A stretch of 64,000 nt of DNA from Cognatishimia coralii. Lineage in GTDB: Bacteria > Pseudomonadota > Alphaproteobacteria > Rhodobacterales > Rhodobacteraceae. Shown here in pieces: positions 44,595-52,867 of this stretch. The stretch lies in NCBI RefSeq assembly GCF_037478305.1, contig NZ_JBBGAZ010000001.1:496001-560000 (forward strand), read 5' to 3'. The position numbers and the translations under genes are program-made. Positions within the stretch are counted from its first letter, which is position 1. Every line of letters starts with the position of its first letter. The notes under the pieces were generated by a model. The model was given only the letters and a program-made list of their open reading frames with translations. It ran no database searches and was not told the DNA's origin.

Positions 44595-45896
44595 TTAGCG
44601 TCCTGCGAAAATCGCCTCAGCAATCTCGCGACAGGGTGCAGCGGATTTCTGCGGGTCGAATAAATCATCCCAATCCAGATCCTGTTCACACAACTCAGGT
44701 AAAGACACGCGCAGAGGCTTACCCGTCTTTGACGCCGCCTTCACCAAAGCCTGCGCCTCGGGACGTGGCATATGCTCGGCCAACATAAAACTGATCTGCT
44801 CTGCCATCACGCCATCATTGGCCGCTAGGATCGCGTTAATCTGATCCTCATTCGCCGTCAGCGTCTCGGCCAACACCTGAGCATGCGCCAAGGACGCTCC
44901 AACTGCGATAAAGATCTGAGGCAAGAGCGCCCATTCGATCGGCCATTGTCCCCCATCGCGATCCTCGGCTGGATCGGCAGCATCAGCCAAACCCGCATGG
45001 GCCGCTTTCGCAAGACTCGCGAGGGTGCGAATGGTCTCGGGACCAACGGGGTTGGATTTCTGTGGCATCGTAGAGGACCCACCCCCAGCGCCTGCGCTGA
45101 CTTCGCGGATCTCGGACCGCATATGCAAGATCAGGTCTCCGGCAAATTTCGACAGGGCAACCGAGATCTGCAACAGCCAGGACGCGAGGTTCACCAATCC
45201 CGTGCGATCCACATGCCATGGCGCAGCTGCGGACAGCCCAAGCGCCTTTGCCAAGCCTTCGCCAATCTGAGGCCCGTAAGGTGCCGTGGCCGTATTACCT
45301 CCAGAGGCGCCACCGAATTGCACCAAAAGGATACGCCCACGTATGTCCGCCAGAGATTTTTCTAGCGCGATCAAGGGCTGGGCCCATTTGGCGATCCGTA
45401 GTCCCAGAGTGATCGGCGTTGCGATCTGACCGCGCGTACGACCAGCAACCACCAAGGTTTCATAGGTCTCTGCCTTGGCGGCCAATGCATCAATCAACTG
45501 GCGCAACCGATCTTCGACCACATCCAGAGCCTCGGCAACGGCCAAAGTCATGGCCGTATCAACTACATCCTGACTGGTTGCGCCCCAGTGCAGATATTGC
45601 CCGTGTTCAGGGTCTAATTGGCCGCGCAATTCCGACACCAAAGCCGGAACCGCGACACCCGAGGACAGCACGCCTTTGGACAAAGCCGCCAGATCCACCG
45701 AAGCATCAGTCAGGCCATCAAAGATCGCCTGCCCCGAAGCATTAGGGATTACGCCCAGTTCACCTTCGACCTGCGCCAGCACCCGTTCGAACCGCACCAT
45801 GCGCGCAGCCTCTGCGCGATCGCTGAAAATCTCGGACAGTTCGGCATCGCCAAACTGCGCCTCATAGATCGCGCTTTGAAAGAGTGAAACGGCCAT
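44595..45896 (-). CDS. pcaB: 3-carboxy-cis,cis-muconate cycloisomerase
   Basis: 433 aa, fumarase/aspartase superfamily. The signature SSTMPQKSNP and the upstream LHWGATSQDVVDTA segment are conserved. It lactonises 3-carboxy-cis,cis-muconate to 4-carboxymuconolactone in the protocatechuate branch of the beta-ketoadipate pathway. It is the last gene of the pca operon, following the BKACE gene by 22 bases. Being bracketed by pcaHG and pcaC genes separates it from adenylosuccinate lyase relatives. Confidence 0.92.
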   Translation of the reverse strand: MAVSLFQSAIYEAQFGDAELSEIFSDRAEAARMVRFERVLAQVEGELGVIPNASGQAIFDGLTDASVDLAALSKGVLSSGVAVPALVSELRGQLDPEHGQYLHWGATSQDVVDTAMTLAVAEALDVVEDRLRQLIDALAAKAETYETLVVAGRTRGQIATPITLGLRIAKWAQPLIALEKSLADIRGRILLVQFGGASGGNTATAPYGPQIGEGLAKALGLSAAAPWHVDRTGLVNLASWLLQISVALSKFAGDLILHMRSEIREVSAGAGGGSSTMPQKSNPVGPETIRTLASLAKAAHAGLADAADPAEDRDGGQWPIEWALLPQIFIAVGASLAHAQVLAETLTANEDQINAILAANDGVMAEQISFMLAEHMPRPEAQALVKAASKTGKPLRVSLPELCEQDLDWDDLFDPQKSAAPCREIAEAIFAGR

Positions 45897-45918
45897 GTGA
45901 TCCCTGCCCTTTTGCGCC

Positions 45919-46755
45919 TTAGGCGGCGTGTTTCGCCAAGCCTAGCATCTCGCGCGCTTGTTCAAAAGTCGCTACAGGACGCTCGTATTTCTCGCAAAGC
46001 GCAACGGTCTTTTGAACCAAAGCCGCGTTGGAAGGTGCGAGGGTGTTTTTGTCCAGACGGATGTTGTCCTCAAGACCTGTGCGTGTGTGGCCACCCGCCG
46101 CGATGCACCACTCGTTCAGCGTGATCTGGTGACGCCCGATGCCGGCAGCGCACCACTCAGACTCTGGGCTCAGACGTTTGAGGGTCTGGACGTAAAAATC
46201 AAAGACCTCTTTGTCCACCGGCATCGCGTTTTTCACGCCCATGACGAATTGCACATAAGGGGTGCGCGGCAGACGACCGTCTTTATGCATCGCAACTGCC
46301 TGAAAGATGTGGCTGAGGTCGAAGGCTTCGATCTCTGGTACCACGTTGTAGGTTTTCATTTCAGACGCGAGCCAATCCACCAGATCCGGGCTGTTTTCAT
46401 AAACGCGGGTCGGGAAGTTGTTGGAGCCCACGGTCAAGGACGCCATGTCAGGCGCCAGAGGCAGCATGCCACCCCGTTCGGTGCCTGCACCAGACCGACC
46501 ACCGGTCGAGAACTGAACGATCATGCCGGGGCAATGTTTTTCCAGACCTTCTTTGAGGGCTGCGAATTTCTCTGGATCAGAAGACGTGGTTTCATCGGCA
46601 TTGCGTACGTGGCAATGGGCGATGGTCGCGCCGGCCTCGAACGCTTCCTGAGTGCTTTCGACCTGTTCTGCGATGGAAATCGGAACGGCGGGGTTGTCGG
46701 CCTTTTTCGGCAAAGAGCCGGTGATGGCGACGCAGATAATGCAAGGTTTGGTCAT
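45919..46755 (-). CDS. Beta-keto acid cleavage enzyme (BKACE, DUF849)
   Basis: 278 aa from MTKPCIICVAITGSLPKK at 46755. The frame upstream overlaps the end of pcaG but has no coding character. The BKACE zinc histidines are in IAHCHVRNADETTS (H47 and H49), and the family's later TVGSNNFPTRVYENSP and GIGRHQITLNEWCIA segments are intact. These enzymes condense a beta-keto acid with acetyl-CoA to give acetoacetate and an acyl-CoA. Encoded between pcaG and pcaB, it is well placed to act on 3-oxoadipate, yielding succinyl-CoA and acetoacetate. The substrate is inferred from context. Confidence 0.85.
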   Translation of the reverse strand: MTKPCIICVAITGSLPKKADNPAVPISIAEQVESTQEAFEAGATIAHCHVRNADETTSSDPEKFAALKEGLEKHCPGMIVQFSTGGRSGAGTERGGMLPLAPDMASLTVGSNNFPTRVYENSPDLVDWLASEMKTYNVVPEIEAFDLSHIFQAVAMHKDGRLPRTPYVQFVMGVKNAMPVDKEVFDFYVQTLKRLSPESEWCAAGIGRHQITLNEWCIAAGGHTRTGLEDNIRLDKNTLAPSNAALVQKTVALCEKYERPVATFEQAREMLGLAKHAA

Positions 46756-46822
46756 CGGTGTTTTCCTGATGTGGGTAAAGGGGCGACTTAGGCCACCCCG
46801 TATTGACTTGGATTTAGCGACC

Positions 46823-47446
46823 TTAGATGTCGAAGAAGACGGTCTCGTCTTCGCCCTGAATTTTGACGTCAAAGCGATAAACCACCTGACCGTCGCGTTC
46901 CGAACGTTTCGCAATCAGCGTGGCGCGGCGTTTTTCCCATTCGATCAGATTGATCACCGGGTCATTCGCGTTGGCGTCAACTTCATCGTCGAAATAGATG
47001 CGCGTGTTCAGACCAATGTTGATCCCGCGCGCCACGATCCACAGGTTGATATGCGGTGCCATCATGCGGCCATTGCGGCCCATCGTGGCTCCCGGCTTCA
47101 CGGTGTCAAAGCCCCATTCACCAGTTTCAAAATCGGTGATGACACGACCCCAGCCACGGAACCCCTCTTCGACGTCGCCTTCGCATTCGGGATGCGCATA
47201 TACACCTTCGCTATTGGCCTGCCAGGCCTCAAGCAGCACGTCTTTGATCGGAGAGCCGATGCCGTCGACAACCACGCCCTCAACACGAATGCGCTCACCT
47301 TTGGCATTTGGGCCTGCGATGTCCCAACCTAGCTCTTGCTTATAGATATCAAAACCAGCGGCCCCCGGGGCCAGTCCGATATGAACGTAAGGACCCGCCG
47401 TTTGGGATGGGGTTTCCTTCAGATACTCAGGAGTGTTCGAGGTCAT
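46823..47446 (-). CDS. pcaG: Protocatechuate 3,4-dioxygenase alpha subunit
   Basis: 207 aa from the ATG at 47446, which overlaps the pcaH stop region (TGA-T-ATG). The intradiol dioxygenase fold is visible (GVVVDGIGSPIKDVLLEAWQ, MGRNGRMMAPHINLWIVARG). In the alpha subunit the iron ligands are degenerate, as is normal: the iron is held by PcaH. It forms the (alpha-beta-Fe) multimer that opens protocatechuate between the two hydroxyls. Confidence 0.93.
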   Translation of the reverse strand: MTSNTPEYLKETPSQTAGPYVHIGLAPGAAGFDIYKQELGWDIAGPNAKGERIRVEGVVVDGIGSPIKDVLLEAWQANSEGVYAHPECEGDVEEGFRGWGRVITDFETGEWGFDTVKPGATMGRNGRMMAPHINLWIVARGINIGLNTRIYFDDEVDANANDPVINLIEWEKRRATLIAKRSERDGQVVYRFDVKIQGEDETVFFDI

Positions 47447-47447
47447 A

Positions 47448-48176
47448 TCAATTGCCCTCCAGACGGTTTTCAAACAGGGTCGAGCGACGACCGCGCAGCA
47501 CAATGTCAAAGCGATAACATTGCGTATCCAGCGGGATGGTCGCGTTTTCGTCAAGCTTCGCCACCAGCATATCGACCGCGCGCTCGTCAGGGATGGTTTT
47601 GACGATTGGGCAGCGGCTGATCCAAGGATCGCCTTCGAAATAACACTGGGTGATCAGGCGTTGTGCAAAGGCCGTGCCAAAGATCGAGAAGTGAATATGC
47701 GCCGGACGCCAGCCATTCACATAGTTGCGCCATGGGTAGGCACCGGGCTTCACCGTTCGGAAGAAATAATAACCGTCCTCATCTGTCAGCGTCCGACCAC
47801 AGCCGCCAAAGTTCGGATCGATCGGCGCAAGATAGGTGTCCTTCTTGTGACGATAGCGCCCGCCTGCATTGGCCTGCCAAGCTTCGACCAGCGTGTTAGG
47901 CACACCACGGCCGTTTTCATCCACCACGCGACCATGCACGATCAGACGCGGGCCGATGGGGTTTTCACCGGGCTTGGCGTAGTTGTTCAGAAGGTCATTA
48001 TCCAGCGGATCAATGTCATTGTGCCCAAAGACCGGACCTGTGATCTCGCTTGCGGAGTTCTGCAGGGAAATCAGCGAATACTGCGGCGAGCGCGACACAG
48101 ACGTTTTATAATGCGGTGTCAGCGCGGGCGGATGCCATTCGCGGTCACGTTGGTAGAATTCGGCTGGTGTGTACAT
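47448..48176 (-). CDS. pcaH: Protocatechuate 3,4-dioxygenase beta subunit
   Basis: 242 aa with an N-terminal extension typical of PcaH. The iron ligands are present: a Tyr in GRYRHKKDTYLAPIDPNF and in AYPWRNY, and His pair RPAHIHFS. The beta-barrel core (RLIVHGRVVDENGRGVPNTLVEAWQ) matches the family. It supplies the iron site for opening protocatechuate to 3-carboxy-cis,cis-muconate. Transcribed with pcaG, which starts 2 bases later. Confidence 0.94.
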   Translation of the reverse strand: MYTPAEFYQRDREWHPPALTPHYKTSVSRSPQYSLISLQNSASEITGPVFGHNDIDPLDNDLLNNYAKPGENPIGPRLIVHGRVVDENGRGVPNTLVEAWQANAGGRYRHKKDTYLAPIDPNFGGCGRTLTDEDGYYFFRTVKPGAYPWRNYVNGWRPAHIHFSIFGTAFAQRLITQCYFEGDPWISRCPIVKTIPDERAVDMLVAKLDENATIPLDTQCYRFDIVLRGRRSTLFENRLEGN

Positions 48177-48224
48177 CTTGCTAAGTCTCCTCCTTTAGAG
48201 GGTAATTTCCGAACGCCTCTCGGT

Positions 48225-48605
48225 CTAGGCGTCGTTTTCCATTTCGGCATAGGTCGCTTTGGCCAGCTTCAGCGCATGGTTCGCACGCGGAACGCCTGCG
48301 TAGATGGCCACATGTTGAAAGGCCTCAAGCACGTCTTGCTTGCTTGCGCCGGTGCGCGCTGTGGCGCGAATATGCATCGGGATTTCTTCGAAATTCCCGG
48401 TCGCCGCCAAGAGCGCCAGAGTGATCATCGAGCGTTCTCGTTTGCTGATGCCATCAGAGGCCCAAACAGTGCCCCAGGCCCCTTCGGTGATCATATCCTG
48501 GAATGGCACGTCAAATGGCGTCTTTTGCGCCTCGGCGCGGTCGACATGGGCGTCACCCAGCACAGACCGGCGTACCTTCATGCCCTGTTCATAACGATCA
48601 GACAA
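48225..48605 (-). CDS. pcaC: 4-carboxymuconolactone decarboxylase
   Basis: 126 aa, AhpD-like all-helical fold. It decarboxylates 4-carboxymuconolactone to beta-ketoadipate enol-lactone. Family motifs WGTVWASDGISKRERSMITLALLAA and the RATARTGASKQDVLEAFQHVAIYAGVPRAN segment (with His in the loop) are present. Its start overlaps the end of pcaD by 8 bases. Confidence 0.93.
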   Translation of the reverse strand: MSDRYEQGMKVRRSVLGDAHVDRAEAQKTPFDVPFQDMITEGAWGTVWASDGISKRERSMITLALLAATGNFEEIPMHIRATARTGASKQDVLEAFQHVAIYAGVPRANHALKLAKATYAEMENDA

Positions 48606-49386
48606 AACCGCTCTCCTTTAGAAACTTTGTGATAAGTGCCGCATAGTCTTGCGGTTTCTCGACACAGGGCAGATGGCCCGTGCCGTCAATGATATGGAAC
48701 TGAGATCCTTCGATCAGATCCAAGGTGGATTTCGTAAGCTCTGGCGGCGTCGCCCCATCGTCTGAACCGCAGATCCCATAGGTCGGTAGGGTCAGGCTCG
48801 CGGTCTCTTCGCGCAGATCCGCATCGGCGATGGCCGCGCAGCAGGAAACATACCCCTGCGTATGGGTTCGCTCGAGCATGTGCTTCCAAGCCAGACAGTC
48901 CGGCGTCGCGCGGAATTCTGGCGCGAACCAGCGTTCCATGGTTGGCTCTGAAATCACTTCGATGCCGCCCTTATTGATCGCATCAATGCGGGTGTTCCAA
49001 AGGTCCGGCGTGCCGATCTTGGCCGCCGTGTTGGACAACACCATTGAGTGACACAGATCCGGCCGCGTGTAGGCCAGCTTCTGCGCAATCAAACCGCCAA
49101 TCGATAGACCAACAAAGAAAACATCTTTGACGTCCAACCGGTCCAGCAACTGCGCAACATCGCCCGCCAGATCGTCAATCGAATAAGGACCGTCAGGGAC
49201 CGATGAGAGCCCATGACCGCGTTTGTCCATCCGGATATAGCGCAGTGATGTCGGCAGCAGCGGCAGCACCGCATCCCAAAGGCGAAAGTCGGTGCCAAGT
49301 GAGTTTGCGAATACCACCGGACGACCTTCGGGATTTCCATCTTGCTGCCAATTGAGTGCCAGGTTGTCAAATTGTGCGATCTGCAT
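48598..49386 (-). CDS. pcaD: 3-oxoadipate enol-lactonase
   Basis: 262 aa alpha/beta-hydrolase. The nucleophile serine is in FFVGLSIGGLIAQ (G-x-S-x-G), and the acid and His are in GSDDGATPPE and GTGHLPCVEKP. It hydrolyses the enol-lactone to 3-oxoadipate. First gene of the pca operon, divergent from pcaQ. Confidence 0.93.
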   Translation of the reverse strand: MQIAQFDNLALNWQQDGNPEGRPVVFANSLGTDFRLWDAVLPLLPTSLRYIRMDKRGHGLSSVPDGPYSIDDLAGDVAQLLDRLDVKDVFFVGLSIGGLIAQKLAYTRPDLCHSMVLSNTAAKIGTPDLWNTRIDAINKGGIEVISEPTMERWFAPEFRATPDCLAWKHMLERTHTQGYVSCCAAIADADLREETASLTLPTYGICGSDDGATPPELTKSTLDLIEGSQFHIIDGTGHLPCVEKPQDYAALITKFLKESGFV

Positions 49387-49451
49387 CGTCCATCCCTACC
49401 AATGCTGGCCCGTGAGCCTTGTGTTAAATGCAGATTGCACTTACAAAAACA

Positions 49452-49485
49452 GAAAGTAAAATGAGTTTTTCCGCAACTTACTTTC
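49452..49485. promoter_or_regulatory. Inverted repeat GAAAGTAA-N18-TTACTTTC between pcaD and pcaQ
   Basis: Perfect 8-bp arms at 49452-49459 and 49478-49485 lie 14-48 bp before the pcaQ start and about 65 bp from the pcaD start. This fits the shared operator of a LysR-type regulator. It does not contain the ATAACC-N4-GGTTAA motif reported for rhizobial PcaQ. Confidence 0.45.
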
Positions 49486-49499
49486 CAAAAAAAGAAACT

Positions 49500-50414
49500 A
49501 TGATCGACCGACGCATCAAATTTCGCCACATCCAATGTTTTGTGGAAATCGCCCAATCCGGCAGCTTTAAACGCGCCGCGGAAACGCTGTTTCTGACGCA
49601 ACCCGCGATATCCAAGACACTCAAAGAACTTGAAGACATACTGGGATGTAACCTGATGGAACGTAGCCGTGCCGGCGTCAGCCTTACCACCGACGGAGCG
49701 CGCTTCCTGCAATATGCACAAATGGCCCTGGCCAGTTTGCAACAGGGCCTTCAGGATCTTGGCAATGACAAAGACACGCAAACCGAGACCCTCGCTATAG
49801 GGGCGTTGCCTTCGGTGACGGCTAAACTCTTACCCGCGGTCTCTAAACGCCTGTCGCAGGACCCCCACCCTTTCACCCTGCGCATTCTGGATGGCCCGCA
49901 TAAATTTCTTTTGGACAAGCTGGTGACGGGTGAAATCGACATGCTCTTGGGGCGCATGGGGGATCACCGCGATATGGTGGGGCTCAATTTCTCGCTGCTT
50001 TATCGAGAAAAGATCAGCTTCATCGTGCGAAAAGGACATCCGCTTTTAAAGGACGCGAGCCTGGAAGGCTTAAAAGACTGGCCCATCATCTATCCCGACC
50101 GCAACGCCGCGATCAGGCCTAGCGTGGACAGGTTCATGGTCGAACGCGGGATCTCGGATCTCTACCGCCGTGTGGAAACCGTATCCGGCGCGTTCGGGCG
50201 GCGTTATGTGGCGGAAAGCGATGCGATCTGGATTATTTCAGACGGCGTGGCCGCCAGCGAAGTGGACGCGGGCCGACTGGAACGCCTGCCCTTTGACACT
50301 GACACCACTTTGGGCCCCATCGGCATCGTGACCCGCGAAGATTGGGACCTCAGCCACCCTGCCCGCATCTTCAGACGCGCGCTGCGCGAAACAGTCGAGG
50401 ATCTTGGATTGTAA
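49500..50414 (+). CDS. pcaQ: LysR-type regulator of protocatechuate catabolism
   Basis: 304 aa from MIDRRIKFRHIQCFVEIAQS; earlier in-frame ATGs would put the start inside the dyad. The N-terminal winged helix (GSFKRAAETLFLTQPAISKTLKELED) is typical LysR, followed by an effector domain. Divergence from pcaD is the standard arrangement of PcaQ, which activates the pca operon with 3-carboxymuconate or a lactone derivative. Identity rests on position and family. Confidence 0.88.
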   Translation: MIDRRIKFRHIQCFVEIAQSGSFKRAAETLFLTQPAISKTLKELEDILGCNLMERSRAGVSLTTDGARFLQYAQMALASLQQGLQDLGNDKDTQTETLAIGALPSVTAKLLPAVSKRLSQDPHPFTLRILDGPHKFLLDKLVTGEIDMLLGRMGDHRDMVGLNFSLLYREKISFIVRKGHPLLKDASLEGLKDWPIIYPDRNAAIRPSVDRFMVERGISDLYRRVETVSGAFGRRYVAESDAIWIISDGVAASEVDAGRLERLPFDTDTTLGPIGIVTREDWDLSHPARIFRRALRETVEDLGL

Positions 50415-50419
50415 GAAAA

Positions 50420-50496
50420 TGGCGCACCCAAAAGGATTCGAACCTTTGACCTCTGCCTTCGGAGGGCAGCGCTCTATCCAGCTGAGCTATGGGTGC
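50420..50496 (-). tRNA. tRNA-Arg (CCG)
   Basis: 77 nt with encoded CCA. Acceptor GCACCCA/TGGGTGC, anticodon stem-loop CTGCC-CTCCGAA-GGCAG (anticodon CCG), T-loop TTCGAAT. It lies between converging pcaQ and sufS. Confidence 0.95.
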
Positions 50497-50579
50497 CTGA
50501 GGCTCGTTATACCGTGGTCGAAATCTTCTGCAAGCGGGAAAGCGGGGCGGATCGCAGTAAACCCACCCTTTTCAAAACC

Positions 50580-51800
50580 TTAAGCCAAGAGCTCGTTGGC
50601 CAGCTCCAGAGCATCAACCAGAGTGTCGACCTCGTCCTTGGTATTATACATGCCAAAGCTCGCGCGACAGGTCGCGGTCACACCCAGACGTTCCATCAAG
50701 GGGCCCGCGCAATGATGACCGGCCCGCACGGCCACGCCGCGTTTATCGAGGATGGTCGAGATATCATGCGCATGCGCCGCGCCATCCAGCGTCAGGCTGA
50801 AAATCGCGGCTTTGCCCGGCGCCTGACCCTGAACATTGAGCCAATTCAATGTCTTGAACCGTTCCAGCGCATAGTCGCGCAGGTCGTTCTCATGACGCGC
50901 GACATTCTCCATGCCGATCTCCATGAGGTACTCGAGCGCCACGCCCAGACCGATGGTCTGCACGATGCCCGGCGTGCCTGCCTCAAACTTCATCGGAGGA
51001 TCGTTGTAGATCACGGCATCCTGCGTGACTTCTTTGATCATGTCGCCACCGCCTATGAATGGACGCATTTCCTTCATGCGGTCTCGTTTGATATAGATCG
51101 CGCCGGACCCCGAAGGCCCATAGAGCTTGTGCCCCGTGATCGCATAGAAATCACAGCCCAGATCTTCGACATCGACCGGCATATGGACCGCGCCCTGCGA
51201 GCCATCCACCAGCACTGGCACGCCACGCGCATGGGCCTCGGTCGTGATGGTTTTCACATCCACCACGGTACCAAGAACGTTGGAACACTGCGTGATCGCC
51301 ACCAGCTTGGTCTTGTCCGAGATTACGTCGACCACGCGCTGCGGATCCAGACTGCCGTCATCGGCAATATCGACCCATTTCAACACAACGCCCATACGTT
51401 CACGCAGGAAATGCCAGGGCACGATATTGGCATGGTGCTCCATTACGGACAGAACGATCTCGTCGCCCGCGCTCAGATGCTCCATCGCCCAGCCATAGGC
51501 CACGAGGTTGATGCCCTCTGTGGTGCCAGAGTTCAGAACGATCTCGTCTGGGTCTTTGACATTGAGGAATTTGGCAATGGTGCCGCGCACGGCCTCATAC
51601 TTTTCGGTCGCGAGGTTGGACAGATAGTGCAGCCCGCGGTGCACATTGGCGTATTCCTCGGCATAACCACGGGTGACCGCATCAATCACCACCTGCGGCT
51701 TCTGCGCAGAGGCGCCATTGTCCAGATAGGTCAGCGGTTTCCCGTTCACCTCGCGCGCGAGGATCGGAAAGTCTTGGCGGATTTTGTTGATGTCAAACAT
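50580..51800 (-). CDS. sufS: Cysteine desulfurase SufS
   Basis: 406 aa, class II (group II) desulfurase. PLP lysine in DFYAITGHKLYGPSG; active-site cysteine in RAGHHCAGPLMERLG (the family has R-x-G-H-H-C). It releases sulfur from cysteine to the SufBCD scaffold. It is the last gene of the suf operon, 12 bases after the Yip1-type gene. No sufE gene is visible in the window, nor sufT or sufA. Confidence 0.94.
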   Translation of the reverse strand: MFDINKIRQDFPILAREVNGKPLTYLDNGASAQKPQVVIDAVTRGYAEEYANVHRGLHYLSNLATEKYEAVRGTIAKFLNVKDPDEIVLNSGTTEGINLVAYGWAMEHLSAGDEIVLSVMEHHANIVPWHFLRERMGVVLKWVDIADDGSLDPQRVVDVISDKTKLVAITQCSNVLGTVVDVKTITTEAHARGVPVLVDGSQGAVHMPVDVEDLGCDFYAITGHKLYGPSGSGAIYIKRDRMKEMRPFIGGGDMIKEVTQDAVIYNDPPMKFEAGTPGIVQTIGLGVALEYLMEIGMENVARHENDLRDYALERFKTLNWLNVQGQAPGKAAIFSLTLDGAAHAHDISTILDKRGVAVRAGHHCAGPLMERLGVTATCRASFGMYNTKDEVDTLVDALELANELLA

Positions 51801-51812
51801 GCGTCTGTCCAG

Positions 51813-52385
51813 TTAAACGCTGATAAAGGGGGCCACGAGCAGTGAGATCACCATCACGAGGCCAACGAAGGTCAGAACAAGGCTGCCGAGGGCGCGACCA
51901 ATTGAGTCAAACTCATGCGCGCCCTTTTGGAACTGAAGGATAATCCAGATCCCATAGAGCCCCGCCAGATTGATCGCCAAAACGGCGAGACTGAAAGAGG
52001 CGAAAGACACGATCAGCCCAGCCCCTTCGACGACGGCGCGCATGATCTGCAGCCAAGCGACATAAGTCAGCACAGTGGCAAATGTGCCCTGTCCGCCCAA
52101 TTGCCGTCCCGCAAAGGTCAAAAGCGCCGCCGAGGTGGCCGCGACAATGGTCATGGTCACAAAAAGGCCGAAGGGTGTGACCACATCGAGGAACATGACA
52201 CCGGGAAAGATCTCGACCGGGAAAATCAGAACCCGTGCGAAAATCGCGACCGTCGAGAGCATTACACCCAGAACGAGCAGCGCCCAAGACACGCGCACCG
52301 GCAGATGCATCGCTTTGATCTGCTCTATTGCCTCTGCGGGTCGCAGGACGGTCAGGATCACGAGGTCTCGGAATTGTTGCATCAT
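51813..52385 (-). CDS. Yip1-family membrane protein (2 of 2)
   Basis: 190 aa from MMQQFRDLVILTVLRPAEAI (52385). Four to five hydrophobic spans, for example VSWALLVLGVMLSTVAIFARVL. The Yip1-domain core is present. Start overlaps the stop of the preceding Yip1-type gene (TCATGATG). Inserted between sufD and sufS, its contribution to Fe-S assembly is unknown; the family in bacteria has no fixed role. Confidence 0.75.
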   Translation of the reverse strand: MMQQFRDLVILTVLRPAEAIEQIKAMHLPVRVSWALLVLGVMLSTVAIFARVLIFPVEIFPGVMFLDVVTPFGLFVTMTIVAATSAALLTFAGRQLGGQGTFATVLTYVAWLQIMRAVVEGAGLIVSFASFSLAVLAINLAGLYGIWIILQFQKGAHEFDSIGRALGSLVLTFVGLVMVISLLVAPFISV

Positions 52386-52867
52386 GAGGGTGTCGCCATG
52401 TTGCTGCGCAGCCCTGACATCCAGAACCATGTGAACATCAGGATCGCAATCAGACCGACGCTGTCATAGACCACGCCCGGACCGATGAAGCCGCCGACAA
52501 GGCCGCGGAACAGCGAAATCGGTGCAATCGCCAACAGTGCCCAAAACAGCGCAAAGCGGCTGGTAAACCCGTCAACCTTGCGGCCGAAGATCCGCAAAAC
52601 GGTCTGAACGAGGATGGCCAGCACATAAAAGGCCAGCGGCATGATGAAGATCCAGACCAAGAGCTGACCACCCAGAAGCATATTCAGCTCTAGCCCTTGC
52701 AAATGCGCCTCGCGCGCCAGACGCGGCCATTGCGCGATAAAGATCGTCACGCAAGCCGCCATCAGGATCGCAAGACCTCGGTCTTCACGTACCCCCATAG
52801 CGAGGCGGCGGGACACAACCTGCCCCGGCCCCCTATAGGTTGCCAGAATATCACGCGTGACAGACAT
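52382..52867 (-). CDS. Yip1-family membrane protein (1 of 2)
   Basis: 161 aa from MSVTRDILATYRGPGQVVSR (52867). A basic N-terminus and four spans (GLAILMAACVTIFIAQW, LLVWIFIMPLAFYVLAIL, and so on). The neighbour is of the same family, so this looks like a duplicated pair between sufD and sufS. The start abuts the end of sufD; the operon is continuous. Confidence 0.75.
   Translation of the reverse strand: MSVTRDILATYRGPGQVVSRRLAMGVREDRGLAILMAACVTIFIAQWPRLAREAHLQGLELNMLLGGQLLVWIFIMPLAFYVLAILVQTVLRIFGRKVDGFTSRFALFWALLAIAPISLFRGLVGGFIGPGVVYDSVGLIAILMFTWFWMSGLRSNMATPS

Noticed and set aside
49387..49500. Classical PcaQ binding box (ATAACC-N4-GGTTAA)
   Set aside because: Not present; only the GAAAGTAA dyad is seen.
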